From Adiantum capillus-veneris (taxonomy: Eukaryota > Streptophyta > Polypodiopsida > Polypodiales > Pteridaceae): a DNA stretch of 64,000 bases. Numbering within the stretch: position 1 is the stretch's first letter; every line of letters starts with the position of its first letter. Positions 9,921 to 20,922 of the stretch are shown one piece after another. A model generated the notes under the pieces. That model saw only the letters and a list, made by a program, of their open reading frames with translations. It did no database searches and was not told the DNA's origin. The stretch covers positions 64,438,935-64,502,934 of the forward strand of contig CM043950.1 in assembly GCA_014529385.2 (NCBI GenBank), written 5' to 3'. The translations under genes and the position numbers were made by a program.

Positions 9921-12132
9921 TGTCGTGCAGCTCCGCTGCCATGAAGAGAAAAAGAGCAAAGAAATACAAGATAAGCTTCTTTAAAGCCTACACATTTAAT
10001 GGTTAGTGATCAGGGCTTGTTAACAGGCCAAGTTTAATGATTAATGTATGGTAGATGCGGCTTAAAAGGTCCAACTGATGCCTTAATGATGCCAAAAATG
10101 GACTATACTTGAAGTGAGAACAGATAGAATATTATGATCCAAAATTGTAGTGCTTGAAGAGCTCTATCGGCTTGTCTTTACGGCTCGTCAATTGGAGCTA
10201 CGGTGAAGAAGTTATGACAGTTTAAAGATTAAGTCGATTGCAAATCCGTACCGGATTGGGCAACATCAACTGAGGGGACAGAAATAAAATGAATGCACAG
10301 GCCTGAAGTGCTCACTTTGTGGAGCGCGTCAGTCTTTTCAGATCAGTGATCGGAGTCCCGGTCGCCAAGATATTTGCCGTTAAAGATTCACCGGGGGCCG
10401 GTTCCGTACCAATCCGGTCTGTTCAGTCGGTGTGTTGTCTGGGATTTTTATAGCCTTAACAGGGTTTATATGCATTTTATGCAGTTTGAGAAGGCTAAAG
10501 GAATTTACGGCTTGTCAGGCAGAGTCCGACTTGATGAGATAATACGGCTTGAGGCTGGTGTCAATTGCCGGCACACTACTAAGCCGGATAATTTTGGCAT
10601 CATCTGAGACATTGATACAAGAAACAAACAACTGAGTGCGAAGGGATTGCCTTCCAGCAAATAGAATCACCTACACTTGCATCTTAATGGCATGTGGCGA
10701 TGTTTGCAATACTGAAATGGGCAACAATAGTCACGATGGTCGAGGGCGGCTGGAGAAAGAAGTTGTGCTAGGCCAAGCTTAGCCGATATGTATGCCAAAA
10801 GTGGTGCCCAACTAAAGCACTGTATGGCCGACATGTATGCCCAATTTGTGAAGCGATTAAAAGGCCGCCCAAAAATCACCCTAAGGATGGACGCCCATTC
10901 GATTAAAAAGGAGGGCTACTTTTATTAAGAGTGTGTGAACCATAGAAAAGAGGGGATGGCGTGAGCAGGCCTGTAGGTAGCGAGGAAGGCAGAACGCGAG
11001 CAGATATGAACTCGCAGTGGCGGCTACAGACCTCAGGAGATGGCGACCAAGGAGCAAACATTTCTCAGCTTTCCATGGCGCTCCATTCGGTACCGGCCAC
11101 GGCTAGATCAACGCTGCCCGAGTCGTTAAGTTGCCACGTCATCATGACGTGTCCCGCGCCACATCAGTCACGGCGCCGTGACTGATGGGCCGGGGCAAAA
11201 ATAAGGGGTTTTTTTTGGGAGAAAGCAGACGAGGGGAGGGGATTGTAAGCAAGGGAGAGAGGAGGGAGGAAGAAGTTAGCTAAGGAAGGGTCTCTCGCTC
11301 TCGTGTTGGAGAAGCAAAACGAGGGATCTTTCCCACTCTCTCTCTCTCGGATATCTAGGAAGCATTGGAGATTGAGCAGAGGGAGAAGATTTTTGGCTCT
11401 CTCTCTCTCTCTCTCTCTCAAGCCAAGGCAAGGAAAGTCTCTCGCTCTCGAAACTAGGCAAGAGAGCCTCAGTCGAGCTTGAACAAAAGCAAGAGAGGCT
11501 CGAGCTCTCTCTCTCTTTCGAGCTTGAACAAAGAGCTTTGCTTTTTCTCTCTAGAGCTTAAATAAGAGCAAAGCAAAGAGTATTCTCTCTTTCTCTCTCA
11601 TCCTTGGTAAGCAAGAAAGTAGCAGGAAGTGTTTCTCTCTCGACGAGCATAAATCAAGAGACACTCTCTCACTTGAGAGTAAGAAGATCTCAGCAAGGGA
11701 AAGAATGAAGTTTGGCAAGAGCAGATAAGAAGATTTCGGCAAGGGAAAGATAAGGTGAGTAAAGTTTGGCAAGAGCAGGTAAGGCAGAACTCGGCAAGGG
11801 AAAGAATGAAGTTTGGCCAGAGCAGATAAGAAGATTTCGGCAAGGGAAAGATAAGGCGAGTGAAGTTTACCGGATATGTACGTCCTAATCAGCTTCAAAT
11901 TGCTCTAATGGCAGGCATAAGTGAGAAATTTACAGTCGTGATCTAATTTGAGAGCATTAAACTCTCCTAACATCATCATTAGCAGCTTAAAACATTCCGG
12001 TTGTCAATTTTTAAGCATTGAAGGTGTTTTCAAAGTCTTTTTCTTTGTGTCTTGGACCTACTCTCTCGCACCTCCCACAGCCAGAGGCCCGGTGCCTGCC
12101 CGGCTCACGTTTCGAACACAAATCCCACGACA
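9921..12132 (+). repeat. 5' LTR of the non-autonomous element
   Basis: 2212 bp, TG...CA. It aligns over its whole length with 14696-15133 joined to 18922-20755. The 3' half is rich in CT/GA runs. At about 11690-11870 it carries a tandem array based on CGGCAAGGGAAAGA and AAGTTTGGCAAGAGCAG. No coding sequence is apparent. Confidence 0.9.
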
Positions 12133-12136
12133 TCTT

Positions 12137-12153
12137 TGGTGAATCCGACGTGA
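12137..12153 (+). other. Putative primer binding site (not initiator Met)
   Basis: TGGTGAATCCGACGTGA begins four bases after the LTR end and starts with the TGG expected opposite a tRNA CCA end. It differs from the TGGTATCAGAGC used by the copia elements here, so a different priming tRNA is implied. The matching tRNA was not identified. Confidence 0.55.
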
Positions 12154-12177
12154 AATGAGCCGGGGTGGGAGGTAAAG

Positions 12178-13645
12178 ATGGCGATGCCAGAATAGTTAAA
12201 GCAGTTTATTGAAGATTTCAATGCCAATGGATTTGTTAAAAATCTACCAATTGCAGATTTGTGAAAAATGATGAAATTAGTTCAGGGATGTCTGCAAGAA
12301 GCAAAATCCATGCATATAAAAAAGCAGATTGATGATGCTATAGAGCTAGCACTTGATGTTGTTCAGGAGCAGTATTATAATTTTCAGGGATATGATCCAG
12401 AAGGTTTTATTGCATGTTGCGAAGCTGAGATGAAGAGCCAAAATGTTCCAGAAGATCGGATGATTGCATCTTTTGAGGAGGTTGTAAACTCGGATTTTAA
12501 AAAGCAGGTTCAAGAACTGGCAGAAGAATATCCCACACGGTGGGGGTATTTTGTAGAGGAACTTATTTACGAAAGCTCAAGGATTCTAGATCAGGAAATA
12601 AAGGAGATGACTGAACGAAATAAGGTTGTCTTCAGTAAAGGTGAAGGGGATCAGATGCAGATCCTCAACTATGATGAATTCTGGGAGCATATTTCTGCAA
12701 GAAGTAAAGCCAAAGAGAATGCTACGCTGGAAGTAGCAGATTCAGTTTCAGAGGAGCTTAATTTGAGCAAAGAAGAAAAGGTAAACATTGAATTTAAAGC
12801 TGGAACAAATTTATATGAATTTTTTTCAAAGATTGCGTGCATGGACGCTACCTCTAATAATGGTTCAAGCGAAGACATAGACTGTACAGTAAGTGGTTCA
12901 CAGGCTGCTGACCTTGACATGGTTTCTTCTGAAGGAGTTCATCAAGCAGATAAGCCTATACAGGACATTTCTAAAACTACCAGCACTATAGGCGAGCAGG
13001 ACAACATGTTTGTTGCAGATGATTACATAAACAAAGCTATTATATACACAGTAGCTGATGAAGTGACTAAGATTGTGGACCCAGCACAGGATGAGCCTGA
13101 GGATGTCAATGAGCCTATGATTGCTACTAACAATATACTTGCAGATGATGCTATCACAGAAGAGGATGCTATAATCGGTGAATTTTTGTCTAGATCTAAA
13201 GGAGATGTTTATGGCAGTATAGAAGAGCTTTCTGATGCGTATACCTCTTCAGAGGAGGTGCCAGATGAGCCTTCACAGCTCTATAATGTATTGCTAAGTA
13301 ACATGGAAGCAGATGAGGAAGCAGAGGATGATATCGAGGAGTATGAAGATTTCTTGGATCATATTGATTGTGAACAGGTTATCGACAGGGGTTTTACATC
13401 TATGCTTGTACATGGACTGCATGAGGAGATAACTCCTACAGTTTTGATTAATGTTGAGACTTCTAAGGGTGATTTTCCCGAGGATGCTACGGGTGAAGAT
13501 CTATAAGATGAAGCTGTTTTTCATGATCAAGCTGAAATCCCAACAGGTGAAAATTCGTCTGATGATACAGGTCGAGAGACTCCCAAAGTTTTTCTTGATG
13601 GCTATGAAGCTAGAGCGGGTGATGATGCTAGATCATCCTTGATAC
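12178..13645 (+). pseudogene. Acidic ORF of the non-autonomous element
   Basis: The open stretch 12268-13506 (412 codons) probably began at ATG 12178. The same frame runs upstream through MAMPE, a TAG at 12193 and a TGA at 12262, and downstream past a TAA at 13504 for about 45 more coding-like codons. The first 150 residues are mixed helical (DAIELALDVVQEQYYNF, ELAEEYPTRWGYFVEELI). The rest is strongly acidic, Asp/Glu-rich and low complexity. No zinc knuckle, protease or polymerase motif is visible. Its place right after the primer binding site suggests a gag-like structural protein, but this is inference; I do not recognise the family. Confidence 0.5.
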
Positions 13646-13682
13646 TGCATAAAGTACACATGGTTTTTCATTTGCTTGGACA

Positions 13683-13934
13683 ATGTGTCAGATGTGGCTG
13701 GATTTGGATGCTATTCCTATTGATGCTTATGTCAGTGATGTCTTGGCTTCCAGTAAAAGAGGGAGTCAGATTTCTTTAATGCTTTCTGGTAACGAGCTTA
13801 AGTTGCCAACAATTTACGGGATGTGGGTGCTACACTATGCTTCAGGTGAAGCTTTAATATATTGCGGAACCCATCAATGCTATGTGATCTCGATGGTGGT
13901 TGATCCAAGAGATTCTAAGGATGTTCGTAAGTAG
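13683..13934 (+). pseudogene. Downstream ORF of the non-autonomous element
   Basis: An 83-codon frame (MWLDLDAIPIDAYVSDVLAS, then LSGNELKLPTIYGMWVLHY) in a different phase from the acidic ORF and probably its continuation after a frameshift near 13660. It has globular composition and no family was recognised. The 760 bp that follow, up to the polypurine tract, show no coding signal. Confidence 0.35.
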
Positions 13935-14682
13935 ATTCAATATGGATGGATACTGATCAGTATGCATAGTAATTGCATGCTATTTGAACCAAGGGTAGCA
14001 TATTTGTACCAAAAATATGTGATGTTGATTGATACATGAAATGTATGCTCATGTGGATATTATGTTGCTCCAGTGTGTGGACAATTCCTTATAATCCCAT
14101 TTGATCCTGGGGGTTACTAAAGTGCAAGTTGCAGATGCAGAGGATACCATATGCCTGATGTAGCAGGCTGCATGATGCAAGGTTTTGTTTTCTAGGTTAT
14201 GTTAAGTCAGAAGAGTGTTTGGTTAATGCGTTCAATAAGATTACATGGTTGGCTTCCAGTTGATTTCTTTGAATAATTGATAAAGTATCTTCACATCTTT
14301 TGAGTTGGTTTGCTACTAGAACTTGAGGTAAAGGACTTGACGGCCATTCCGTGTGCAGACAGAGTAAAGCATACTTGAGCTTGACAAGGTTCCTTAAAGA
14401 GGGCTTAATTGTCAAGGCGTGTGCATCATGAACTGGAGCACTTGAGTCTTGCGGGGTTCACTAAACAAGTTTTCCATAATTGAATGCTTTGAAGATACGA
14501 AAGATACGGTTCAGAGATTTTTGATGGGCAACTACCTAATGATTAAGCTAAAAAATTGATGATAGGGTATAAGCCTTATTTTGTTTTTCATAATGTGAGT
14601 CTGATGATGGTAAGGAGCTTAAGGTACCTAAAACAGATGCAAATTGAAGTGCAGTTAGCACAGACCGGAGGTTGTACACGTT

Positions 14683-14695
14683 CAGAGGGGGTGGA
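14683..14695 (+). other. Polypurine tract
   Basis: CAGAGGGGGTGGA lies immediately before the TG of the 3' LTR, where plus-strand priming is expected. Confidence 0.7.
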
Positions 14696-15133
14696 TGTCG
14701 TGCAACTCTGCTGCCATGAAGAGAAAAAGAGCAGAGAAATACAAGATAAGCTTCTTTAAAGCCTACACATTTAATGGTCAGTGATCAGGGCTTGTTAACA
14801 GGCCAAGTTTAATGATTAATGTATGCTAGATGCGGCTTAAAAGGTCCAACTGATGCCTTAATGATGCCAAAAATGGACTATACTTGAAGTGAGCACAGAT
14901 AGAGTATTATGATCCAGAACTGTAGTGCTTGAAGAGCTCTATCGGCCTGTCTTTACAGCTCGTCAATTGGAGCTACGGTGAAGAAGTTATGACAGTTTAC
15001 AGATTAAGTCGATTGCAGATCCGTACCGGATTGGGCAACATCAACTGAGGGGACAGAAATGAAATGAATGCACAGGCCTGAAGTGCTCACTTTGTGGAGC
15101 GCGTCAGTCTTTTTAGATCAGTGATCGGAGTCC
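14696..15133 (+). repeat. 3' LTR of the non-autonomous element, part 1
   Basis: 438 bp matching 9921-10358. It is broken at 15133 by the copia insertion, and its last five bases AGTCC are the target duplication. Confidence 0.9.
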
Positions 15134-15322
15134 TGTTGGGGTATAGGCGCCTGTGCCTTGCCCGGCCGCCCAGAGTCTGGGCGCCCACTGACTTGTATAC
15201 CTTATACATAGCATAAGTGTATAGGGGGCTGCTCACTCTTTTGAGTCTCCCCACCCACATCGTGTGTGTATCTCCTTCTCTCTCTCTCACTCTCCGTCTG
15301 TGGTGCTCCCCGATCCCCTTTA
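15134..15322 (+). repeat. 5' LTR of nested copia
   Basis: 189 bp, begins TGTTGGGGTATAGG and ends CCCCTTTA. It matches 18728-18916 with a few substitutions. Confidence 0.9.
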
Positions 15323-15324
15323 AT

Positions 15325-15336
15325 TGGTATTAGAGC
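15325..15336 (+). other. Primer binding site, initiator Met type
   Basis: TGGTATTAGAGC, one base from the standard TGGTATCAGAGC, two bases after the LTR. About 1.1 kb of leader without clear coding signal follows, up to 16453. Confidence 0.75.
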
Positions 15337-16453
15337 GTAGGTGCGGAGGGAGCGCGTGTGTGCACAGTCACGACGACAACGGAGAGCCAGTTTCATTCCC
15401 GAAATCGCGTCCGCGCGCGGGCTTTCAAGAGTGCAAACAGGGTTTCGACTTCGGCATCGGCAAATTCAGCTTTCCGAGAGCGTTTCCACCAGGTGTCCTA
15501 ACGTTGTACGCCCTTTTTGAAGCCATTCGAGCCATCAAAAACTTCATTCGAGCTACGGTTGAGGAGCTGCATTTTTCAGCCCTCTTTTGACAGTTTATGC
15601 TGTGTTTTTGGGTCGAAACGGAGGTTTTTTGGCATAGCTTTCACACCCGGACTCGGATACATGTGTTCCAGGAGTCTACCTTGGGGTTTTGGCACGCTCC
15701 GGATGCACTCGTCATATCAGAATTTTAAAATTCTGAACGCTGAATTTTCTGCTGCAGCAATTGTTTATTGTGTGTCGAGGATTCCACACATGGTTTGCTC
15801 TCAGATGTGAGAGTGATATTTGCTGCAAGTTTCCTCACAGGTGGGAGGATACGATGTATGCCTTATGTGGTTTGATGCTCAGGGAGACTAATGTGATTGC
15901 ACTTTGAGCTCGGCAATGTATGTCTCGAGCATGTTTTTTTTTTACAGTCACAGGTAGAGCAGATATTTGTGTACTAGATTTGCAGGTGTTTGCAATGATG
16001 TATGCAAAGTGTGGAGATTTGGTGCATGCAGTTGGAGTGCGGTTTGATGCGCTTTGGTTGCTCATGGTTTTGAGCGTGCAATCAGTTTGGTTACTGGTTT
16101 TGTGGCCGTTTTACTGACGGAACTCTGGCGAAATTTTCCCAGGAGTTTTATGCGCATCATTTATGCGATCTAGGTAGAGATTGCAGGTTGCACTCAGCAT
16201 TTGCATGCGGTGTTCTCTGCAGGTGGGAGATTTGTGCGTGTGTATGCATCGATACCGCACAGTGTGGGCTTGGTGATTAGCTCACAGATTGCAGTGTGAT
16301 ACTAGAGCATGCGAGGCTTGTATTGACATTGCGGGAGCTCTATTTTGGAGTGTGTCTCACAGGTTTTACATTGTGTTTCTGGCCATATTTGTAGACAGTT
16401 TCCAGGTGTTGTTGGTGAGGTGGTTTTGCTTTCTAGTTTGCTACATTGTGCTC

Positions 16454-17566
16454 ATGGCAGAAACAGGTGATCGATCAGATTGTGACCTCTCACAAATGCG
16501 CGTGTTTGCTGGGTCAGACTTTGCGGCATGGAGAGATTGTATGTTTGATGCACTGACACAGCGAGGGTTGCATCGACCATTGAGTGGTGATGCAGGTAGA
16601 CCTTCAAACATGTCTGACGATTAGTGGCAGGAGCTAGAGAAGATGGCACTATCTACACTCTCTTTGCACCTTGCGGAATCTGTATATGCTCTTGTTATGT
16701 ATGAAACTACTTCGAGAGCACTTTGGCGCAGATTACATGATATGTATGATAGATCTGAGTCATCACGGACTCGTGTGAGACATGTGCATTCACGAGCACG
16801 CCGACATGTGACATGTTGGTATTGTGGTCATTCTGGACACGTTAGACGGCGTTGTTTTCGTCGTATGCGACATCGTAGGAGACATGGAAGTCTCAGAGAT
16901 GTATGTAGTGATGCCATGGACTCAGTTGCTTTGACAGTTGAGGCAGATGTACTGTCGGAGTATACTAGTGACGGGGATGTCACTTTTACCTCGAGCTATG
17001 CACGAGATGCTATACATGTGGATAGTGCACTCTCTTCGCAGTGGTTGCTAGACGCGGATGCTATGTTTCATGTCACGCCGCATCGTGCATGGTTTTGTAG
17101 CTATTCTAGCGGGATGCTTGGTAGTGTATGTTTGACCGATGGATCGGTGCATGCAATAGCAGGTGCAGGAGATGTGAGACTGTCATTACCGAGTGGTGCA
17201 TCTTACTTGTTACTACATGTGCGCTATGTACCAGATTTGACAGTGAGTTTGATCTCGATTGGTCAGCTTAGAGATTGTGGATGTCAGATTTTGCTACGAA
17301 AGCGAGATTTTGTGATGCATTTGGGTTCGCTAGTGATTGCGAGAGGTGCCAGGAGTGGTACAGGCTACCCATTGCATGTGGATCATGGGAGAGACGATGT
17401 TGTCTCTGTGATCATGCAGCCAGGTAGAGAGCGAGAGAGCAGGCGAGTCTCTTTTGCTTGTGGGTTGCAAGATGCTTTGCATGGAGTGCAGAGCAGTGAC
17501 CTTGTTGTGCAGGTTGCGTCTACAGATGCACAGGTAGAGCGGGACAGCTCTAGTGAGTCACAGTAG
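16454..17566 (+). pseudogene. Nested copia gag and protease
   Basis: Starts MAETGDRSDC, and gag continues through SDFAAWRDCMFDALTQ to an in-frame TAG at 16622-16624, then WQELEKM. The usual gag middle is deleted: after LHDMYDRSES the frame goes almost at once to an Arg-rich stretch and a clean zinc knuckle (CWYCGHSGHVRRRC). The copia protease follows (QWLLDADAMFHVTPHRAWF), where the catalytic D-S-G reads D-A-D. Downstream are the usual LTDGS-like and VRYVPDLTVSLISIGQL strands and SGTGYPLHV. The frame ends at 17564-17566, inside the left arm of an inverted repeat. Confidence 0.78.
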
Positions 17567-18460
17567 GATGAGTCATCAGAGGTGATGACAGAGACGACTC
17601 ACATGACCCCTATATAGTATACTCACTATAAGTATAGGGTAACAGTGGGCGGGCTCCCATGACCTGGGCGACCGGTCAAGGCACATAGGCCTTAACCCCA
17701 ACAACCTCCCACTTAAAGGCCAATGTGCGTTTAAGCAAGATCTACTAGTGTACAACTAATAGAAGGTGAGATATTCTCTCAACGTATGCCCACTGACTCT
17801 CAATGAGCTAGTGCATCTGGCTCTACTGATAGACAAACATCCCGCTGCGAAAGCCACACAGAGCTAGCTCCAAGCTCTACAAATAGTCTATAAGAGCTCA
17901 TGCACTCCTGCAAGTATCGGTCCAATACCTGCAAACCTCCCCTATGCTCTATGCCGAGATCAGTCATCGAACAACTAATCAACCCTGCTGCAAATGCTCC
18001 CACTGCAGCTGCTATGTCGGGCCTTGAGATCAGCATCTCGTACATGAGGACACCGAATGTTGATGCAACCCTGGCAACCTCTGCCACCTCCAACTCAGAA
18101 CTCAACTCATGGCAATCTTGTCCCCTATCATAGAGACCATGACACTCTGACTCCGAGCTCTGGAGTGACTCCTTGTGCCCACCACATATCACATGTGTAC
18201 CAAGAGTATCCATCTGTCCTGAATCTGCATCAAGCTCTGGCATAAGCATATCAAGAAATGACTCCACAATAGCCGACATCTCAGCATCCATGTGAGTCAT
18301 CTATGTCATCACCTCTGATGACTCATCCTGTTGTGACTCACTAGAGCTGTCCCGCTCTACCTGTGCATCTGTAGACGCAACCTGCACAACAAGGTCACTG
18401 CTCTGCACTCCATGCAAAGCATCCTGCAACCCACAAGCAAAAGAGACTCTCCTTCTCTCT
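17437..18460. repeat. Large inverted repeat, arms 17437-17607 and 18290-18460
   Basis: The segment encoding CGLQDALHGVQSSDLVVQ on the plus strand recurs on the minus strand with only a few differences over about 170 bp. The loop is about 680 bp. Such a structure could extrude as a cruciform or be read into hairpin RNA. Confidence 0.88.
17608..18289 (-). pseudogene. Inverted copia RT/RNase H end with polypurine tract and LTR start
   Basis: The minus-strand ORF 18300-17800 contains GVLMYEMLISRPDIAAAVGA and LQVLDRYLQE, the bridge between RT and RNase H of copia elements (LMYAMVCTRPDIAYAVG-like). It is followed by GCCTTTAAGTGGGAGGT and TGTTGGGG (LTR start at 17704, running left to about 17615). 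The LTR piece is only partial and more diverged than the two complete LTRs. It is therefore the 3' part of a second copy joined head-to-head to the first. Confidence 0.75.
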
Positions 18461-18465
18461 CTCTC

Positions 18466-18727
18466 TCTCACTCTCTGTCTGTGGTGCTCCTCGATCCCCT
18501 TCAATTGGTATCAGAGCTATGGTGACCGCGGAGAGCACGACGGCTTCGAGAGCTTCGAGGCGATAGCTCGCTCGCTCTCGACGGTAGAGAGATTAAGAAA
18601 GCTTGGAAGCTTTGTGAGAATGCAATGGGAGCTTGTGAGCTCAGTTGAGAGCGATTTTCTCTCGCCTTTTGTAGTCTTTAGACTAGGTTCTCTTGCTTAA
18701 AGGCATAGTCGCCTTTAAGTGGGAGGT
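18466..18727 (+). other. LTR end fragment, second primer binding site and leader
   Basis: The CT-rich LTR 3' end (CTCGATCCCCTTCA) is followed by a perfect TGGTATCAGAGC at 18506-18517 and about 200 bp of leader. Then GGGAGGT precedes the 3' LTR at 18728. An internal primer binding site cannot be explained by a simple single copy. Confidence 0.75.
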
Positions 18728-18916
18728 TGTTGGGGTATAGGCGCATGTGCCTTGCCCGGCCACCCAGAGTCTGGGCGCCCACTGACTTGTATACCTTATA
18801 CATAGCATAAGTGTATAGGGGGCTGCTCACTCTTTTGAGTCTCCCCACCCACATCGTGTGTGTATCTCCTTCTCTCTCTCTCACTCTCCGTCTGTGGTGC
18901 TCCCCGATCCCCTTCA
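18728..18916 (+). repeat. 3' LTR of nested copia
   Basis: 189 bp, same length as the 5' LTR, followed by AGTCC. Confidence 0.9.
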
Positions 18917-18921
18917 AGTCC

Positions 18922-20755
18922 CGGTCGCCAAGATATTGGCCGTTAAAGATTCACCGGGGGCCGATTCCGTACCAGTCCCGTCTGCTCAGTCGGTGTGCCG
19001 TCTGGGATTTTTATAGCCTTAACAGGTTTTATATGCATTTTATGCAGTTTGAGAAGGCTAAAGGAATTTACGGCTTGTAAGGCAGAGTCCGACTTGATGA
19101 GATAATACGACTTGAGGCTGGTGTCAATTGCTGGCGCACTACTGAGCCGGATAATTTTGGCATCATCTGAGAAATTGATACAAGAAACAAACAATTGAGT
19201 GCGAAGGGATTGCCTTCCAGCAAATAGAATCACCTACACTTGCATCTTAATGGCCTGTGGCGATGTTTGCAATACTGAAATGGGCAACAATACTCATGAT
19301 GGTCGAGGGCGGCTGGAGAAAGAAGTTGTGCTAGGCAAAGCTTAGCCAATGTGTACGCCAAAAGTGGTGCCCAACTAAAGCATTGTATGGCCGAAATGTA
19401 TGCCCAATTTGTGAAGCCATTAAAAGGCCGCCCAAAACTCACCCTAAGGATGGGCGCCCATTCGATTAACAAGGAGGGCTATTTTTATTAAGTGTGTGTG
19501 AACCAGAGAAAAGAGGGGATGGCGTGAGCAGGCCTGTAGGTAGCGAGGAAGGCAGAACGCGAGCAAATATGAACTCGCAGTGGCGGCTACAGGCCTTAGG
19601 AGATGGCGACCAAGAAGCAAACATTGCTCAGCTTTCCAAGGCGCTCCATTCGGTACCGGCCACGGCTAGATCAACGCTGCCCGAGTCGTTCAACTGCCAC
19701 GTCATCATGACGTGTCCCGCGCCACATCAGTCACGGCGCCGTGACCGATGGGCCGGGGCAAAAATAAGGGTTTTTTTTTTGGGAGAAATTAGACGAGGGG
19801 AGAGGATTGTAAGCAAGGGAGAGAGGAGGGAGGAAGAAGTTAGCTAAGGAAGGGCTTCTCCCGCTCTCTCTCGCTCTCGTGTTGCAGAAGCAAAACAAGG
19901 GCTCTTTCCTGCTCTCTCTCTCTCGGATATCTAGGAAGCAAGCAAGGAGTGGAGATTGAGCAGAGGGAGAAGGTTTTTGGCTCTCTCTCTCTCTCAAGCC
20001 AAGGCAAGGAAAGTCTCTCGCTCTCGGAACTAGGCAAGAGAGCCTCGGTCGAGCTTGAACAAAAGCAAGAGAGGCTCGAGCTCTCTCTCTTTCGAGCTTG
20101 AACAAAGAGCTTTGCTTTTGCTCTCTCGATCTTAAATAAGAGCAAAGCAAAGAGTATTCTCTCTTTCTCTCTCATCCTTGGTAAGCAAGAAAGCAGCAGG
20201 AAGTGTTTCTCTCTCGACGAGCATAAATCAAGAGAAACTCTCTCACTTTAGAGTAAGCAGATCTCGGCAAGGGAAAGAATGAAGTTTGGCAAGAGCAGAT
20301 AAGAAGATTTCGGCAAGGGAAAGATAAGGCGAGTAAAGTTTGGCAAGAGCAGGTAAGGCAGAACTCGGCAAGGGAAAGAATGAAGTTTGGCCAGAGCAGA
20401 TAAGAAGATTTCGGCAAGGGAAAGATAAGGCGAGTGAAGTTTACCGGATATGTACGTCCTAATCAGCTTCAAATGGCTCTAATGGCAGGCATAAGTGAGA
20501 AATTTACAGTCGTGATCTAATTTGAGAGCATTAAACTCTCCTAACACCATCAGTGCCGTTAACGGCAAACATTTGTAATTGAATTTCAATTCGGCTAATC
20601 ATTAGCAACTTAAAACATTCCGGTTGTCAATTTTTAAGCATTGAAGGTGTTTTCAGAGTCTTTTGCTTTGTGTCTTGGACCTACTCTCTCGCACCTCCCA
20701 CAGCCAGAGGCCCGGTGCCTGCCCGGCTCACGTTTCGAACACAAATCCCTCGACA
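18922..20755 (+). repeat. 3' LTR of the non-autonomous element, part 2
   Basis: Continues the LTR after the copia insertion and ends CGACA. Relative to the 5' LTR it has about 50 extra bases near 20550-20600 that include the perfect palindrome TGCCGTTAACGGCA. It carries the same GGCAAGGGAAAGA tandem array at about 20263-20440. Confidence 0.9.
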
Positions 20756-20922
20756 CCGAAGTGGAAGAAAACGAGGAGATCCTTATTCTAGAACAGATAT
20801 CGGCACATAAGGACAGAAAGATTAAGGGTAAAGTGAGAAGGCGGTTCTTGGTTAAATTCAAGAACTATCCTGCATTGGATGCGAAGTGGATGGAGGAGGA
20901 GGACCTAGCAGATACTCCTTAG
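20756..20922 (+). pseudogene. Gypsy-1 chromodomain
   Basis: The frame EVEENEEILILEQI, then KVRRRFLVKFKNYPALDAKW and MEEEDLADTP, is a chromodomain C-terminal to a gypsy integrase. Such domains direct insertion to modified chromatin. It is the missing end of the integrase protein cut at 9920, and the frame is restored when the insertion and one duplication copy are disregarded. It ends in a TAG. The 650 bp to the LTR are non-coding. Confidence 0.85.

Larger units (their letters stand above)
15134..18916 (+). mobile_element. Rearranged copia-type element nested in the 3' LTR
   Basis: Identical 189-bp LTR spans (15134-15322 and 18728-18916; TGTTGGGG...CCTTTA/CTTCA), a primer binding site, and AGTCC duplications at 15129-15133 and 18917-18921. 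It contains gag and protease but no integrase or RT in plus orientation. Instead it holds a fragment in inverted orientation with the RT/RNase H end, a polypurine tract and an LTR start. It cannot replicate alone and looks like a product of recombination or template switching between copies. Confidence 0.88.
9921..20755 (+). mobile_element. Non-autonomous LTR retroelement with 2.2-kb LTRs
   Basis: Starts TGTCGTGCA and ends CGACA. The 5' LTR is 9921-12132 and the 3' LTR is 14696-15133 plus 18922-20755, being interrupted by another element. A primer binding site (12137-12153) and a polypurine tract (14683-14695) flank an internal region of about 2.56 kb. The interior has no gag, RT or integrase that I recognise; it carries one long acidic ORF. 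In build it resembles LARD or TR-GAG elements, but with a coding capacity I cannot place. Flanks show a 5-bp duplication (CCGAA, left copy minus one base). Confidence 0.85.

Noticed and set aside
10374-12142. ORFs inside the 2.2-kb LTRs (also at 18811-20472)
   Set aside because: Both LTR copies carry them with different breaks, there is no protein similarity, and CT-rich sequence explains the long open frames.
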